From positions 1 through 23,303 of the forward strand of contig CAJUPU010000043.1 of NCBI GenBank assembly GCA_910588495.1: a stretch of DNA of 23,303 bases, read 5' to 3'. Source of the DNA: an uncultured Oscillospiraceae bacterium (GTDB lineage: Bacteria > Bacillota > Clostridia > Oscillospirales > Oscillospiraceae). Positions within the stretch are counted from its first letter, which is position 1. Each line of letters begins with the position of its first letter. Position numbers and translations under genes: made by a program. The notes beneath the pieces were generated by a model. That model saw only the letters and a program-made list of their open reading frames with translations. It did not search any database and was not told the origin of the DNA. Positions 7,613-14,797 of this stretch are shown piece after piece.

Positions 7613-8716
7613 TCACTTCACATCCCGGGCCAGCAGGCCCAGGGAGTCCACGCACTCGATCTGGAACTTCCACTCCTTCTCATAGTCGGCGCGGCTGGTG
7701 GCCAGGTCGGGGGTGTTCAAGAAGGTAGCCATGGTGTTCATGCCGTCCTGGAAGGACTTGTTGTCCTTCAGCTGGACCAGGGCGGAGTTGATGGCCTGGC
7801 AGATGTTGTCGGGGGTGCCGGCAGGCGCCACCAGGTAGTAGCCCGCGTCCCAGGAGAAGTCGATGCCCTGCTCCATGGTGGTCTTGAAGGTGTCGGGCAG
7901 ATCCAGACCCACCAGCTCACTCATGGCTTCCAGGGTGGACACCTTGGGACCCACGGTGCCCAGGATGGTCAGCTTGCCGTCGGCCTCATAGGCCTGGGCG
8001 TTGGGGATGGAGCAGTTGGCGATGTCGATGGAGCCGGAGGCGGTCTGGGTCAGCTTGTCGGCCTCGGAGGAGCACTGCACGTAGTTCACCATGTCGCCGT
8101 AGCCCTCGCCCAGGGAATCGATGATGCTGCGCAGGATGATCTGGGAGGTGCCGCCCAAGGCGCAGCCCACCACCAACTCGCCGGGATGGTCCTTGATGTA
8201 GTCACCCAGCTCCTTCAAGTTGTGATAGGGGGCGCCAGGCTTGGCGATGATGGCCTGGGGGCCGCCGTCGTTCAGCTTGCCCACCACCACGTAGTCCTCA
8301 AAGGGGTTGACGTTGGAGGCACCGGACAGGTAGTTGTCCATGCTGGTGCAGGCGGTGGCGGTGAGGGTCAGCCCGTCGGGCTTGGCGTTTTTGGTGTGCT
8401 CAGCACCCACCTCGGCGGTATCGTAGTTTGTGACCACGAAGTTGACCCCCTGGCAGATCTCGCCCAGAGCGGCGGTGGTGTAGCGGACGTACAGATCGGT
8501 GCCGCCGCCAGCCTTGGCGGGGACATCGATGTAAACGGTGGTGCCGGAGGGCCAGACCTCCTCGATGGTCAGCTCTTTGCCGCCGTCCTCGGGCGCGGTG
8601 GAGGCGGTCCCCTCGGGGGCCTTGGAGCTGTCGGAGGGCTTGTCGGCGTTGCCGCAGGCGGCCAGGCCAACGCACATAGCACCGGCCAGCAGGAGCGCGA
8701 GCAGTCTCTTTTTCAT
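7613..8716 (-). CDS. tctC: Tripartite tricarboxylate transporter, solute-binding lipoprotein TctC
   Basis: A 367-residue extracytoplasmic binding protein of the TctC/Bug family. The N-terminus is a lipoprotein signal: MKKR, a hydrophobic stretch, then the lipobox GLAAC with Cys21 as the lipidation site. A Ser/Pro/Glu-rich linker (22-48) precedes the binding domain, which opens with the family segment VPAKAGGGTDLYVRY near residues 66-80. It captures the carboxylate outside the membrane and delivers it to TctAB. AAAAGGGGAAG precedes the ATG at 8716; the open frame extends upstream but without a signal-peptide-like start. It is the first gene of the operon, behind a sigma-70-type promoter at 8777-8805, and is separated from tctB by a hairpin. 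Confidence 0.94.
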   Translation of the reverse strand: MKKRLLALLLAGAMCVGLAACGNADKPSDSSKAPEGTASTAPEDGGKELTIEEVWPSGTTVYIDVPAKAGGGTDLYVRYTTAALGEICQGVNFVVTNYDTAEVGAEHTKNAKPDGLTLTATACTSMDNYLSGASNVNPFEDYVVVGKLNDGGPQAIIAKPGAPYHNLKELGDYIKDHPGELVVGCALGGTSQIILRSIIDSLGEGYGDMVNYVQCSSEADKLTQTASGSIDIANCSIPNAQAYEADGKLTILGTVGPKVSTLEAMSELVGLDLPDTFKTTMEQGIDFSWDAGYYLVAPAGTPDNICQAINSALVQLKDNKSFQDGMNTMATFLNTPDLATSRADYEKEWKFQIECVDSLGLLARDVK

Positions 8717-8776
8717 GTTTTCTTCCCCTTTTCGATATGATCTGTGTCCAGGTGGTCCTGAACTGTTTGCAAGGTC

Positions 8777-8805
8777 ATCATACCCTATCTTGTCCGCCGT
8801 TACAA
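8777..8805 (-). promoter_or_regulatory. Sigma-70-type promoter of the tctC-gudD operon
   Basis: Read on the minus strand: -35 TTGTAA (8805-8800), a 17-bp spacer and -10 TATGAT (8782-8777). The predicted start is near 8770, about 54 bases before the tctC ATG. The -10 is identical to that of garD. No -24/-12 sigma-54 motif was seen in the interval. Confidence 0.75.
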
Positions 8806-8816
8806 TTCGCAAAACA

Positions 8817-8841
8817 CCAAAACCGGAGGGCCGAATTTTGG
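8817..8841 (-). promoter_or_regulatory. Inverted repeat upstream of the tctC promoter (candidate regulator site)
   Basis: CCAAAA (8817-8822) and TTTTGG (8836-8841) form a dyad with a 13-bp centre. It lies between the TGAAAT boxes and the -35. A similar CCAAA/TTTGG dyad occupies the same relative position upstream of garD, which argues for a protein-binding site. Confidence 0.45.
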
Positions 8842-8854
8842 ATAGGACCCTAGT

Positions 8855-8894
8855 ATTTCACTTTTTGCACCCTGTTATTTCACGTTTCTTTCAC
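8855..8894 (-). promoter_or_regulatory. Phased GTGAAA boxes upstream of tctC
   Basis: On the minus strand GTGAAAT occurs at 8861-8855 and 8883-8877, with GTGAAAG at 8894-8888. Box-to-box steps are 22 and 11 bp, about two and one helical turns, so all face one side of the DNA. The proximal box is preceded by GTGCAAAAA, matching GCGCAAAAAA before the garD box. Confidence 0.6.
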
Positions 8895-8903
8895 TTGAGA
8901 TCA

Positions 8904-8937
8904 AAGATCCCCGGGGCCGCGCGGCCCCGGGGATCTT
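8904..8937 (-). terminator. Perfect 34-bp palindrome, terminator of the regulator gene
   Basis: AAGATCCCCGGGGCCGC (8904-8920) is followed directly by its exact reverse complement (8921-8937). On the minus strand it begins 14 bases after the regulator stop and is followed by TTTGATC. It isolates the regulator from the tctC promoter region. Confidence 0.75.
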
Positions 8938-8950
8938 CTCCTCTCCCATA

Positions 8951-10855
8951 TCAATAGGAGAAATCTTTTTCTATTCCATATTTTTTCATCCTTCGCCACA
9001 GCGTGGTCTTGCTGATACCCAGCTCGGCGGCCACCTTCTCCCGGTTCCCGTTGTTCCGGCGCAGCAGCTCCGCCAGCTCCACCGCCTTCTGATCCTTATA
9101 GAGCACCACCTTGTCCGTCCCGGGCAGAAGGTTGGGGGTGACCTGCTCCAGCTGACGCCGCAGGAAGGTCTCGTCGATGCTCCGCTTCTCCGCCAGCAGC
9201 ACCACCCGCTCGCACAGGCTGTCCATCTGGTCCAGATTGCCCGGCCAGTCGTAGCTCTCGATGAACTTATAGGCCCCCTGGGTGGGGTGGAAGTAGCGCT
9301 TGAACTTCTCCTGCCAGCTGTTCAGGTACTGGTCGAACCAGCCCACCGCGTCCTCCCTCCGGCGGCGCAGAGGGGGCAGCTCCAGACTGAGCACGTTCAA
9401 AGCGTAGTACAGATCCCGGCGGAACTCCCCCCGTTCCACCCGGGCGGCCAGGTTCACGTCGGTGGAGGCGATCACCCGCACATCGGCGCTGGCCGGGCGG
9501 TTGGGGCCGTTGTGGAGGAACCGGCCCCGGATCAGACTGAGCAGCTTGTACTGGGTCTCCATGGGCAGGGCCTCCACATGGCTGAGGTAGAGGGTGCCGT
9601 CCTGGGCCTGCTCTGCCATGCAGGCGGGGCTGCCCTTCTGGATGGACCAGTTGCCGAAGAGCATGTTGTCCAGGGTGTCGGGCTGCCAGGCACTGCAGTC
9701 CAGGGGGACGAAGGCCCCGCCCCGGCGCACGCTGTCGTTGTGGACGCACTGGGCCAGAAAGCCCTTGCCCACCCCCGGCTCCCCCAGCAGCAGGATGGGG
9801 GCGGAGTACTGGGCCACCCGGCGGGCCAGGGCCAGGCAGTCCTTCATCTCCTTGCCGTTGGCCACCATCTTGTCAAAGGTATGCTTGGCGATGTACCCCC
9901 GCTGGTGCAGCTCCCAGCGCAGCTTGCTGTCCATCTCGATGATCCGCTTGCCCTCCTGGATGGTGAACAGCGCGCCGGAGATCTCCCCGTCCACCCGGAC
10001 GGGGACGATGTTCACCAGCACCGTTTTCTGCTTGATGTTCAGCACGGTGGACTGGATCTCCACCCCGTCGGTGAGCACGCTCTCCAGGGTCTTGGCGGGC
10101 AGGTCAGGCAGCACCTCGGTGGCCTGCCGGCCGATCACCTCGTCGGGCCGCCGCTCCAGCAGGCTGCTCCCCGCCCGGTTCACCCGGCGCACGATGCCGC
10201 TGCGGTCGGCCTGGATGATGCCGCTGAAGGTGTAGGCCAGCATGGTCTCCATCTCGGCGCTGGCGCTCTTCTCCAGGTCGATGGCGTAGCACACGTGGGA
10301 GGCGATCTCGATGGACCGGCGCACCCCCTCCCCGCTGGAGTAGAAGAACCGGCTGGGCAGGCCCCGGCGCTTGGCCTCCCGGCACACCGCGTCGCCGCCC
10401 ACCACCCCCTGACAGCCCTCCGCCGCCGCCTGGGCCACCGCCCCCGACATCTCCTCGCTGTCCATCACCATATAGGTGCGCAGGTCCACCTGGAACAGCT
10501 CGTTGAACCGGTCGGTGGAGCCGAACATGTTGGAGAAGCCGATCAGCCCCAGGACGGGCCGCCCGCAGCCCAGCTCCGCCTTCAGCTCCAGCAGGATGGC
10601 CCCCAGCTCCTGGGTGGCCAGGCGGATCTCGGTCACTGGGATCTTCACCGACTGCCGGGCGATGCTGGCGTGGACCCCCCGGGCCACGATCAGGTCGCAC
10701 CCCTGCTTCTCCAGCTCCCGCACCCGGCCCCGCACCTGGGGGGTGGGCACGTATTCCACGCACACCGGCGTGATATGCCCGGTGCCCTCCCCCAGCTCAG
10801 ACCACACCAGGTCGCACATCTCCGGATAGGGGACCAGAAACGCCACATTCGCCAC
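8951..10855 (-). CDS. PrpR-N/PAS/AAA+/Fis transcriptional regulator with degenerate sigma-54 motifs
   Basis: A 634-residue multidomain regulator. Residues 1-190 match a PrpR N-terminal sensor domain (AFLVPYPEM at the start, RGVHASIARQ near 59-68), which in relatives binds small acids or acyl-CoAs. A PAS-like domain follows (about 200-305), then an AAA+ module (about 325-550) and a Fis-type helix-turn-helix (NNGNREKVAAELGISKTTLW, 601-620). Walker A GEPGVGKG (358-365) and an FRRDLYY arginine-finger region (478-484) are present. The GAFTGA loop is missing: after LFG it reads NWSIQKGSP. Walker B reads TLYLSHV, so the usual Asp-Glu is Ser425-His426. Sigma-54 activation is therefore unlikely. The start is a GTG at 10855 behind AAAGGG. 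It probably controls the flanking tctC, garD and garR promoters. Confidence 0.88.
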   Translation of the reverse strand: MANVAFLVPYPEMCDLVWSELGEGTGHITPVCVEYVPTPQVRGRVRELEKQGCDLIVARGVHASIARQSVKIPVTEIRLATQELGAILLELKAELGCGRPVLGLIGFSNMFGSTDRFNELFQVDLRTYMVMDSEEMSGAVAQAAAEGCQGVVGGDAVCREAKRRGLPSRFFYSSGEGVRRSIEIASHVCYAIDLEKSASAEMETMLAYTFSGIIQADRSGIVRRVNRAGSSLLERRPDEVIGRQATEVLPDLPAKTLESVLTDGVEIQSTVLNIKQKTVLVNIVPVRVDGEISGALFTIQEGKRIIEMDSKLRWELHQRGYIAKHTFDKMVANGKEMKDCLALARRVAQYSAPILLLGEPGVGKGFLAQCVHNDSVRRGGAFVPLDCSAWQPDTLDNMLFGNWSIQKGSPACMAEQAQDGTLYLSHVEALPMETQYKLLSLIRGRFLHNGPNRPASADVRVIASTDVNLAARVERGEFRRDLYYALNVLSLELPPLRRRREDAVGWFDQYLNSWQEKFKRYFHPTQGAYKFIESYDWPGNLDQMDSLCERVVLLAEKRSIDETFLRRQLEQVTPNLLPGTDKVVLYKDQKAVELAELLRRNNGNREKVAAELGISKTTLWRRMKKYGIEKDFSY

Positions 10856-10882
10856 GATGAAACATCCCTTTCTTTTTTCTTT

Positions 10883-10912
10883 ATTCTACACGGCCCGGCC
10901 CCTTCCTGTCAA
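10883..10912 (-). promoter_or_regulatory. Promoter of the regulator gene
   Basis: On the minus strand: -35 TTGACA (10912-10907, consensus), an 18-bp spacer and -10 TAGAAT (10888-10883). It is divergent from the garD promoter. The GTGAAAT boxes at 10941-10968 lie 28 bp upstream of this -35, so autoregulation is plausible. Confidence 0.75.
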
Positions 10913-10940
10913 CGTCCCGCCGCCATCCCGGCGCAAAAAA

Positions 10941-10968
10941 GTGAAATGTTCCTTTCCAAATGTGAAAT
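10941..10968 (+). promoter_or_regulatory. Paired GTGAAAT boxes upstream of garD
   Basis: GTGAAAT at 10941-10947 and 10962-10968, 21 bp apart, in direct orientation. The proximal box ends exactly 49 bp before the garD -35, the same distance as at tctC. The distal box is preceded by GCGCAAAAAA. Confidence 0.6.
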
Positions 10969-10981
10969 TTCGGAGATCCCT

Positions 10982-11005
10982 CCAAACCAGGCCCCCATTC
11001 TTTGG
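10982..11005 (+). promoter_or_regulatory. Inverted repeat CCAAA/TTTGG upstream of the garD promoter
   Basis: CCAAA (10982-10986) and TTTGG (11001-11005) flank a 14-bp centre. Both arms begin at the same offsets from the GTGAAAT box (14 and 33 bases) as in the tctC promoter, which supports a conserved binding site. Confidence 0.45.
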
Positions 11006-11017
11006 TCCTTTCGCGCC

Positions 11018-11046
11018 TTGCGCCGGGGCGGGGATCTCCTTATGAT
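11018..11046 (+). promoter_or_regulatory. Sigma-70-type promoter of garD
   Basis: -35 TTGCGC (11018-11023), a 17-bp spacer and -10 TATGAT (11041-11046). The surrounding GCGCCTTGCG is shared with the garR promoter. The predicted start near 11053 leaves a short leader before the ATG at 11082. Confidence 0.75.
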
Positions 11047-11081
11047 AAAGGATACGATAATAGGATAGAGGAGGAACCCCT

Positions 11082-12596
11082 ATGACGACTGTCATCCGCA
11101 TCAAGGAGGCGGACAACGTGGCTGTGGCGGTCCACGACCTGCCCGCCGGGGCCCAGGTCCTGCCCGGCCTCACTGCCCTGGACCCCATCCCCCAGGCCCA
11201 CAAGATCGCCCTGACGGATATCCCCGCCGGGGGCGAGATCGTTCGCTACGGCGTGGTGCTGGGCTACGCCAAGAGCGATATCCCCGCCGGAAGCTGGATC
11301 AACGAGCACATGCTCACCCTGCCCCAGAGCCCTTCCGTTGACGACATGCCCTGGGGCACCAATCTGGTAAAAACCGAGGACCTGCCCCAGCCCCCCCGGA
11401 CCACCTGGATGGGCTACCGCAACAAGACCGGCCCCGCGGGCACCCGGAACCTGTTGGGCATCGTCACCACGGTACAGTGCGCCGCCGGTGTGGTGAAGGC
11501 GGCGGTGGAGCGCATCAAAAAAGAGCTGCTGCCCCAGTATCCCAACGTGGACGGGGTGGTGGCCGTCACCCACCCCTACGGCTGCGGCGTGGCCATCAAG
11601 GCCCGGGAGGCCCATATCCCCATCCAGGCGGTGACCAACGTGATCCGCCACCCCAACTTCGGCGGCGAGGTCATGGTGGTGGGGCTGGGCTGCGAGAAGC
11701 TCACCTTCGACATGGTGCTGCCCCCGGAGGACGTCACCCCGGACAACGTGCTCACCCTCCAGGACTGCCCCGGCCACGACGCCATGATGGACGCCATCCT
11801 GGCCATGGCGGACAAGAAGCTGCAAAAGCTCAACCAGCGCCGTCGGGAGGAGCTGCCCCTGTCCCAGCTGCTGATCGGGATGCAGTGCGGCGGCTCCGAC
11901 GCCTTCTCCGGCGTCACCGCCAACCCCAGCGCGGGCTACGCCGCCGACATGCTGGTGCGGGGCGGGGCCACGGTGATGTTCAGCGAGGTCACTGAGGTCC
12001 GGGACGGGGTGCACATGCTGGCCGCCCGGTGCGTCAGTCCCGAAGTGCGGGACAAGCTGGCGGCGGAAATGCGCTGGTACGACGCCTACCTGGACGCGGG
12101 GGGCGTGGACCGGGACGCCAACCCCACCCCGGGCAACAAAAAGGGCGGCCTTGCCAACATCGTGGAGAAGGCCATGGGCTCCATCGCCAAGAGCGGCACC
12201 AGCCCCATCGTGGAAGTGCTCTCCCCCGCAGAGAAGCCCACGAAACACGGCCTGATCTTCGCCGCCACCCCCGCCAGCGACATCGTGTGCGGCCCCTCCC
12301 AGGTGGCCAGCGGCATCGGCCTCCAGGTGTTCATGACCGGCCGGGGCACCCCCTACGGCCTGGACATCGCCCCCGTCATCAAGGTGTGCTCCCGCAACGA
12401 GATGAAGGACCACTGGTTCGACATGATCGACATCTCCGCCGGGGCCGTGGCCACCGGGGAAAAGACCATCGCCGAGGTGGGCATGGAGATCTTCCACTTC
12501 ATCCTGGACGTGGCCGGCGGGACCAAACAGCCCTGGTCCGACCAGTACGGTTTCCACAACGACATGTGTATCTTCAACCCCGCGCCCATCACCTAG
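11082..12596 (+). CDS. garD: Galactarate dehydratase
   Basis: A 504-residue cytoplasmic metal-dependent lyase that dehydrates galactarate (mucate) to 5-keto-4-deoxy-D-glucarate, the same intermediate GudD makes. It follows E. coli GarD (about 523 residues) over its length: an N-terminal SAF domain (about 10-80), then GYRNKTGPAGTRNLLGI, PNVDGVVAVTHPYGCGVAI, NFGGEVMVVGLGCEKL, GMQCGGSDAFSGVTANPSAG, NPTPGNKKGGLANIVEKA, VSPIVEVLSP-type and TGRGTPYGL blocks. The conserved cysteines in YGCG, LGCEK and QCGGS are retained. AGAGGAGG lies 7 bases before the ATG. It is monocistronic, with its own promoter, divergent from the regulator and convergent with garR, and ends at a hairpin pair. Confidence 0.96.
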   Translation: MTTVIRIKEADNVAVAVHDLPAGAQVLPGLTALDPIPQAHKIALTDIPAGGEIVRYGVVLGYAKSDIPAGSWINEHMLTLPQSPSVDDMPWGTNLVKTEDLPQPPRTTWMGYRNKTGPAGTRNLLGIVTTVQCAAGVVKAAVERIKKELLPQYPNVDGVVAVTHPYGCGVAIKAREAHIPIQAVTNVIRHPNFGGEVMVVGLGCEKLTFDMVLPPEDVTPDNVLTLQDCPGHDAMMDAILAMADKKLQKLNQRRREELPLSQLLIGMQCGGSDAFSGVTANPSAGYAADMLVRGGATVMFSEVTEVRDGVHMLAARCVSPEVRDKLAAEMRWYDAYLDAGGVDRDANPTPGNKKGGLANIVEKAMGSIAKSGTSPIVEVLSPAEKPTKHGLIFAATPASDIVCGPSQVASGIGLQVFMTGRGTPYGLDIAPVIKVCSRNEMKDHWFDMIDISAGAVATGEKTIAEVGMEIFHFILDVAGGTKQPWSDQYGFHNDMCIFNPAPIT

Positions 12597-12604
12597 ATCT
12601 GATA

Positions 12605-12635
12605 CCGCCCCGCCCGGCCCGGACCGGCGGGGCGG
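12605..12635 (+). terminator. GC-rich hairpin after garD
   Basis: CCGCCCCGCC (12605-12614) pairs with GGCGGGGCGG (12626-12635) around an 11-base loop, 8 bases after the garD stop. No T-run follows. It probably helps terminate garD with the next hairpin. Confidence 0.5.
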
Positions 12636-12650
12636 GCCCATCCTCTGTAA

Positions 12651-12690
12651 AAAGGACCGGCTCCCGCCCTGCGGCGGGAGCCGGTCCTTT
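12651..12690. terminator. Bidirectional terminator between garD and garR
   Basis: An 18-bp perfect stem, arms 12651-12668 (AAAGGACCGGCTCCCGCC) and 12673-12690, with loop CTGC. On the minus strand, for garR, it is followed by TTTTT; on the plus strand the tail is TTTAT. It serves both convergent genes. Confidence 0.88.
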
Positions 12691-12717
12691 ATCGTGCCCG
12701 ACCTGGGGAAGAGCAGG

Positions 12718-13602
12718 TCAGCGGCCGATCTGGATGCCGGTGAGGTACTCGTAGTACTGGGCGATGGCGGAGTGGTCCTTCTGCCCGCCCTCGTGGTTGT
12801 GCATCCACTGGAGGATCTCCTGGACCTGGGCGGTCATGGGCACCGGGGAGCCCACGCTGTGGGCGCAGTCCAGGGCGTTGTTCAGGTCCTTGATGTGCAG
12901 GTCGATCTTGAAGCCGGGCTTGTCGTTGCCCTCGATCATCATGGGAGCCTTGGCGTTCATGACGGTGGAGCCCGCCAGGCCGCCCCGGATGGCCTCGAAC
13001 ACCAGCTGGGGGTCCACTCCCGCCTTCTGGGCCAGGGTCAGGGCCTCGGCCAGGGCCTGGATGTTGCAGGCCACGATGATCTGGTTGGCCAGCTTGGTGG
13101 TGTTCCCCGCGCCCACGTCGCCGCAGCGGACCACAGAGCCGCCCATGGTGTCCAGCAGGGGCTTGAACTTGTCGAACACCTCCTGCTTGCCGCCCACCAT
13201 GAAGGACAGGGTGCCGTCGATGGCCTTGGGCTCGCCGCCGGACACGGGGGCGTCCAGCATCTCGATGTCCTTCTTGGCCAGCTCGGCGGCGATCTCCTTG
13301 GAGGCCACGGGGTTGATGGAGCTCATATCGATGAAGGTGGCGCCGGACTTCATGAAGGAGGCCACCCCGCCCTCGCCCAGCATGACGGCCTTCACGTGGG
13401 GGGAGTTGGGCAGCATGGTCAGCACCACGTCGCAGCTCTCGCCGATCTCCTGGTTGCTGGCGGCCTTGGCGCCCGCGGCCACCACCTCGTCCACAGCGGC
13501 CTTGTTCAGATCGCTGACCAGCAGGTCGGTGTAGCCCCCCTTGAGGATGTTCTTCGCCATGGGCTTGCCCATGATGCCCAGGCCGATGAGTCCGATCTTC
13601 AT
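12718..13602 (-). CDS. garR: Tartronate semialdehyde reductase (2-hydroxy-3-oxopropionate reductase)
   Basis: A 294-residue beta-hydroxyacid dehydrogenase that reduces tartronate semialdehyde to D-glycerate with NAD(P)H. It matches E. coli GarR closely: the Rossmann motif GLIGLGIMGKPMAKN (4-18), MLPNSPHVKAVMLGE (63-77), DAPVSGGEPKAIDGTLS with substrate-site Ser121, catalytic Lys170 in GAGNTTKLANQ, and GGLAGSTVMNAKAPMM. Its presence implies the upstream aldol cleavage makes tartronate semialdehyde, so it informs the role of the DapA-family lyase. GGAGGT lies 8 bases before the ATG. It has its own promoter and shares a terminator with garD. No glycerate kinase (garK) is seen in the window. Confidence 0.95.
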   Translation of the reverse strand: MKIGLIGLGIMGKPMAKNILKGGYTDLLVSDLNKAAVDEVVAAGAKAASNQEIGESCDVVLTMLPNSPHVKAVMLGEGGVASFMKSGATFIDMSSINPVASKEIAAELAKKDIEMLDAPVSGGEPKAIDGTLSFMVGGKQEVFDKFKPLLDTMGGSVVRCGDVGAGNTTKLANQIIVACNIQALAEALTLAQKAGVDPQLVFEAIRGGLAGSTVMNAKAPMMIEGNDKPGFKIDLHIKDLNNALDCAHSVGSPVPMTAQVQEILQWMHNHEGGQKDHSAIAQYYEYLTGIQIGR

Positions 13603-13661
13603 AAATCGTTACCTCCAAATCAGATTGTGTGAAAACTGTGATCAGGCTTTCAACTGCCCCC

Positions 13662-13690
13662 ATTATAGGCGGTCCCCCGCCCCTCCGCAA
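13662..13690 (-). promoter_or_regulatory. Sigma-70-type promoter of garR
   Basis: On the minus strand: -35 TTGCGG (13690-13685), a 17-bp spacer and -10 TATAAT (13667-13662, consensus). The core GCGCCTTGCG with a G-rich spacer resembles the garD promoter. The leader to the ATG at 13602 is about 50 bases. Confidence 0.78.
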
Positions 13691-13739
13691 GGCGCAGAAT
13701 CACTAAGATCTCCCCCCGGTTTTTTGCGCATCCGTGATA

Positions 13740-13746
13740 ATTTCAG
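13740..13746 (-). promoter_or_regulatory. CTGAAAT box upstream of garR
   Basis: Read on the minus strand, CTGAAAT ends 49 bp before the garR -35, the same distance as the GTGAAAT boxes at tctC and garD. The first base differs, no second box stands 21 to 22 bp further up (ATGAAAG lies 17 bp up instead), and the CCAAA/TTTGG dyad is not conserved, so the site looks weaker. Confidence 0.4.
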
Positions 13747-13898
13747 TTTGTGCGATCTTTCATTGCATATCATGGAATTTCCTGCATAGTCCCCTCCGCC
13801 CCGCCGGAAGGCCGCGGTTGCGTTCTCCGCCGGATCGTGGTAAGCTCCACTCAGACGGATCGATCGTCCCATCTACTTTGGAAAGAGAGGCGTTTCCT

Positions 13899-14747
13899 AT
13901 GGAATTCATCACCCAAAGCGGCGTCCCCGCCGGGCCCATCGGCCAGGGCACCTGGTATCTGGGCAACCGCCCCGACACCTTCCAGCAGGAGCTGTCCGCC
14001 CTCCGGGCGGGGATCGACCGGGGCATGACCCTGCTGGACACCGCCGAGATGTACGGCGAGGGGGCGGCGGAGCGGCTGCTGAGCCAGGCCATCCGGGGCT
14101 ATGACCGGGAGAAGCTGTACCTGGTGAGCAAGGTCTACCCCCACAACGCCGGGCGGAAGAACATCTTCCACAGCTGCCGGCAGTCCCTCAAGCGGCTGGA
14201 GACCGACTATCTGGACCTCTACCTGCTCCACTGGCGGGGGTCCGTCCCCCTGGCGGAGACGGCGGAATGTATGGAAAAGCTGAGGGAGGACGGGCTGATC
14301 CGGGCCTGGGGGGTGTCCAACCTGGACCTGGACGATATGGACGAGCTGGCCGCCGTCCCCGGCGGCAAAAACTGCGTCACCGACCAGGTGCTCTACCACC
14401 TGGGCAGCCGGGGCATCGAGTTCGACCTGCTCCCCGCCCTGCAAGAGCGGGACATCTCCGTCATGGCCTACTGCCCCCTGGCCCAGGGGGGGAGCCTGCG
14501 CCGGGGCCTGCTGGAGAGCCCCGCCGTCGCCGACACCGCCCGGGCCCACGACGCCTCCCCCGCCCAGGTGCTGCTGGCCTTCCTGCTCGCCCGGCCCGGG
14601 GTGGTGCCCATCCCCCGCTCCTCCAACGCGGCCCACGCGCTGGACAACGCCGGGGCGGCGGACATCCGCCTCACGAAAGAGGACCTGGCCCGGCTGGACG
14701 CCGCCTTCCCCGCCCCAAAGCACCGGGTTCCCCTGGACACCCAGTGA
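13899..14747 (+). CDS. Aldo/keto reductase
   Basis: A 282-residue NAD(P)H-dependent oxidoreductase with a TIM-barrel AKR fold. The catalytic tetrad is visible: Asp47 in LLDTAEMYG, Tyr52, Lys78 in VSKVYP and His111 in LYLLHWRG. The C-terminal cofactor segment IPRSSNAAHALDN is typical. It reduces an aldehyde or ketone; the substrate cannot be read from sequence. It is divergent from garR across a 296-bp intergenic region. That region holds the garR promoter, but I found no convincing promoter on the plus strand (TTGCAT with CATAGT, 16 bp apart near 13763-13790, is weak). I chose the ATG at 13899 because GAAAGAGAGG precedes it; the open frame upstream lacks AKR-like sequence. A link to aldarate use is possible but unproven. 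Confidence 0.9.
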   Translation: MEFITQSGVPAGPIGQGTWYLGNRPDTFQQELSALRAGIDRGMTLLDTAEMYGEGAAERLLSQAIRGYDREKLYLVSKVYPHNAGRKNIFHSCRQSLKRLETDYLDLYLLHWRGSVPLAETAECMEKLREDGLIRAWGVSNLDLDDMDELAAVPGGKNCVTDQVLYHLGSRGIEFDLLPALQERDISVMAYCPLAQGGSLRRGLLESPAVADTARAHDASPAQVLLAFLLARPGVVPIPRSSNAAHALDNAGAADIRLTKEDLARLDAAFPAPKHRVPLDTQ

Positions 14748-14797
14748 CCTTCAAGCGGAAAAGCGCAATTATCCACAAAATTTTAACAAGATCGCTC

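Noticed and set aside
8806..8854. Possible sigma-54 -24/-12 promoter (TTGG...TTTTGC) upstream of tctC
   Set aside because: The GG-to-GC distance is too short by about four bases and a well-spaced sigma-70-type promoter lies immediately downstream.
13734..13898. Longer reading of the aldo/keto reductase starting near 13734
   Set aside because: The extra 55 residues do not look like AKR sequence and overlap the garR control region; the ATG at 13899 has a proper RBS.
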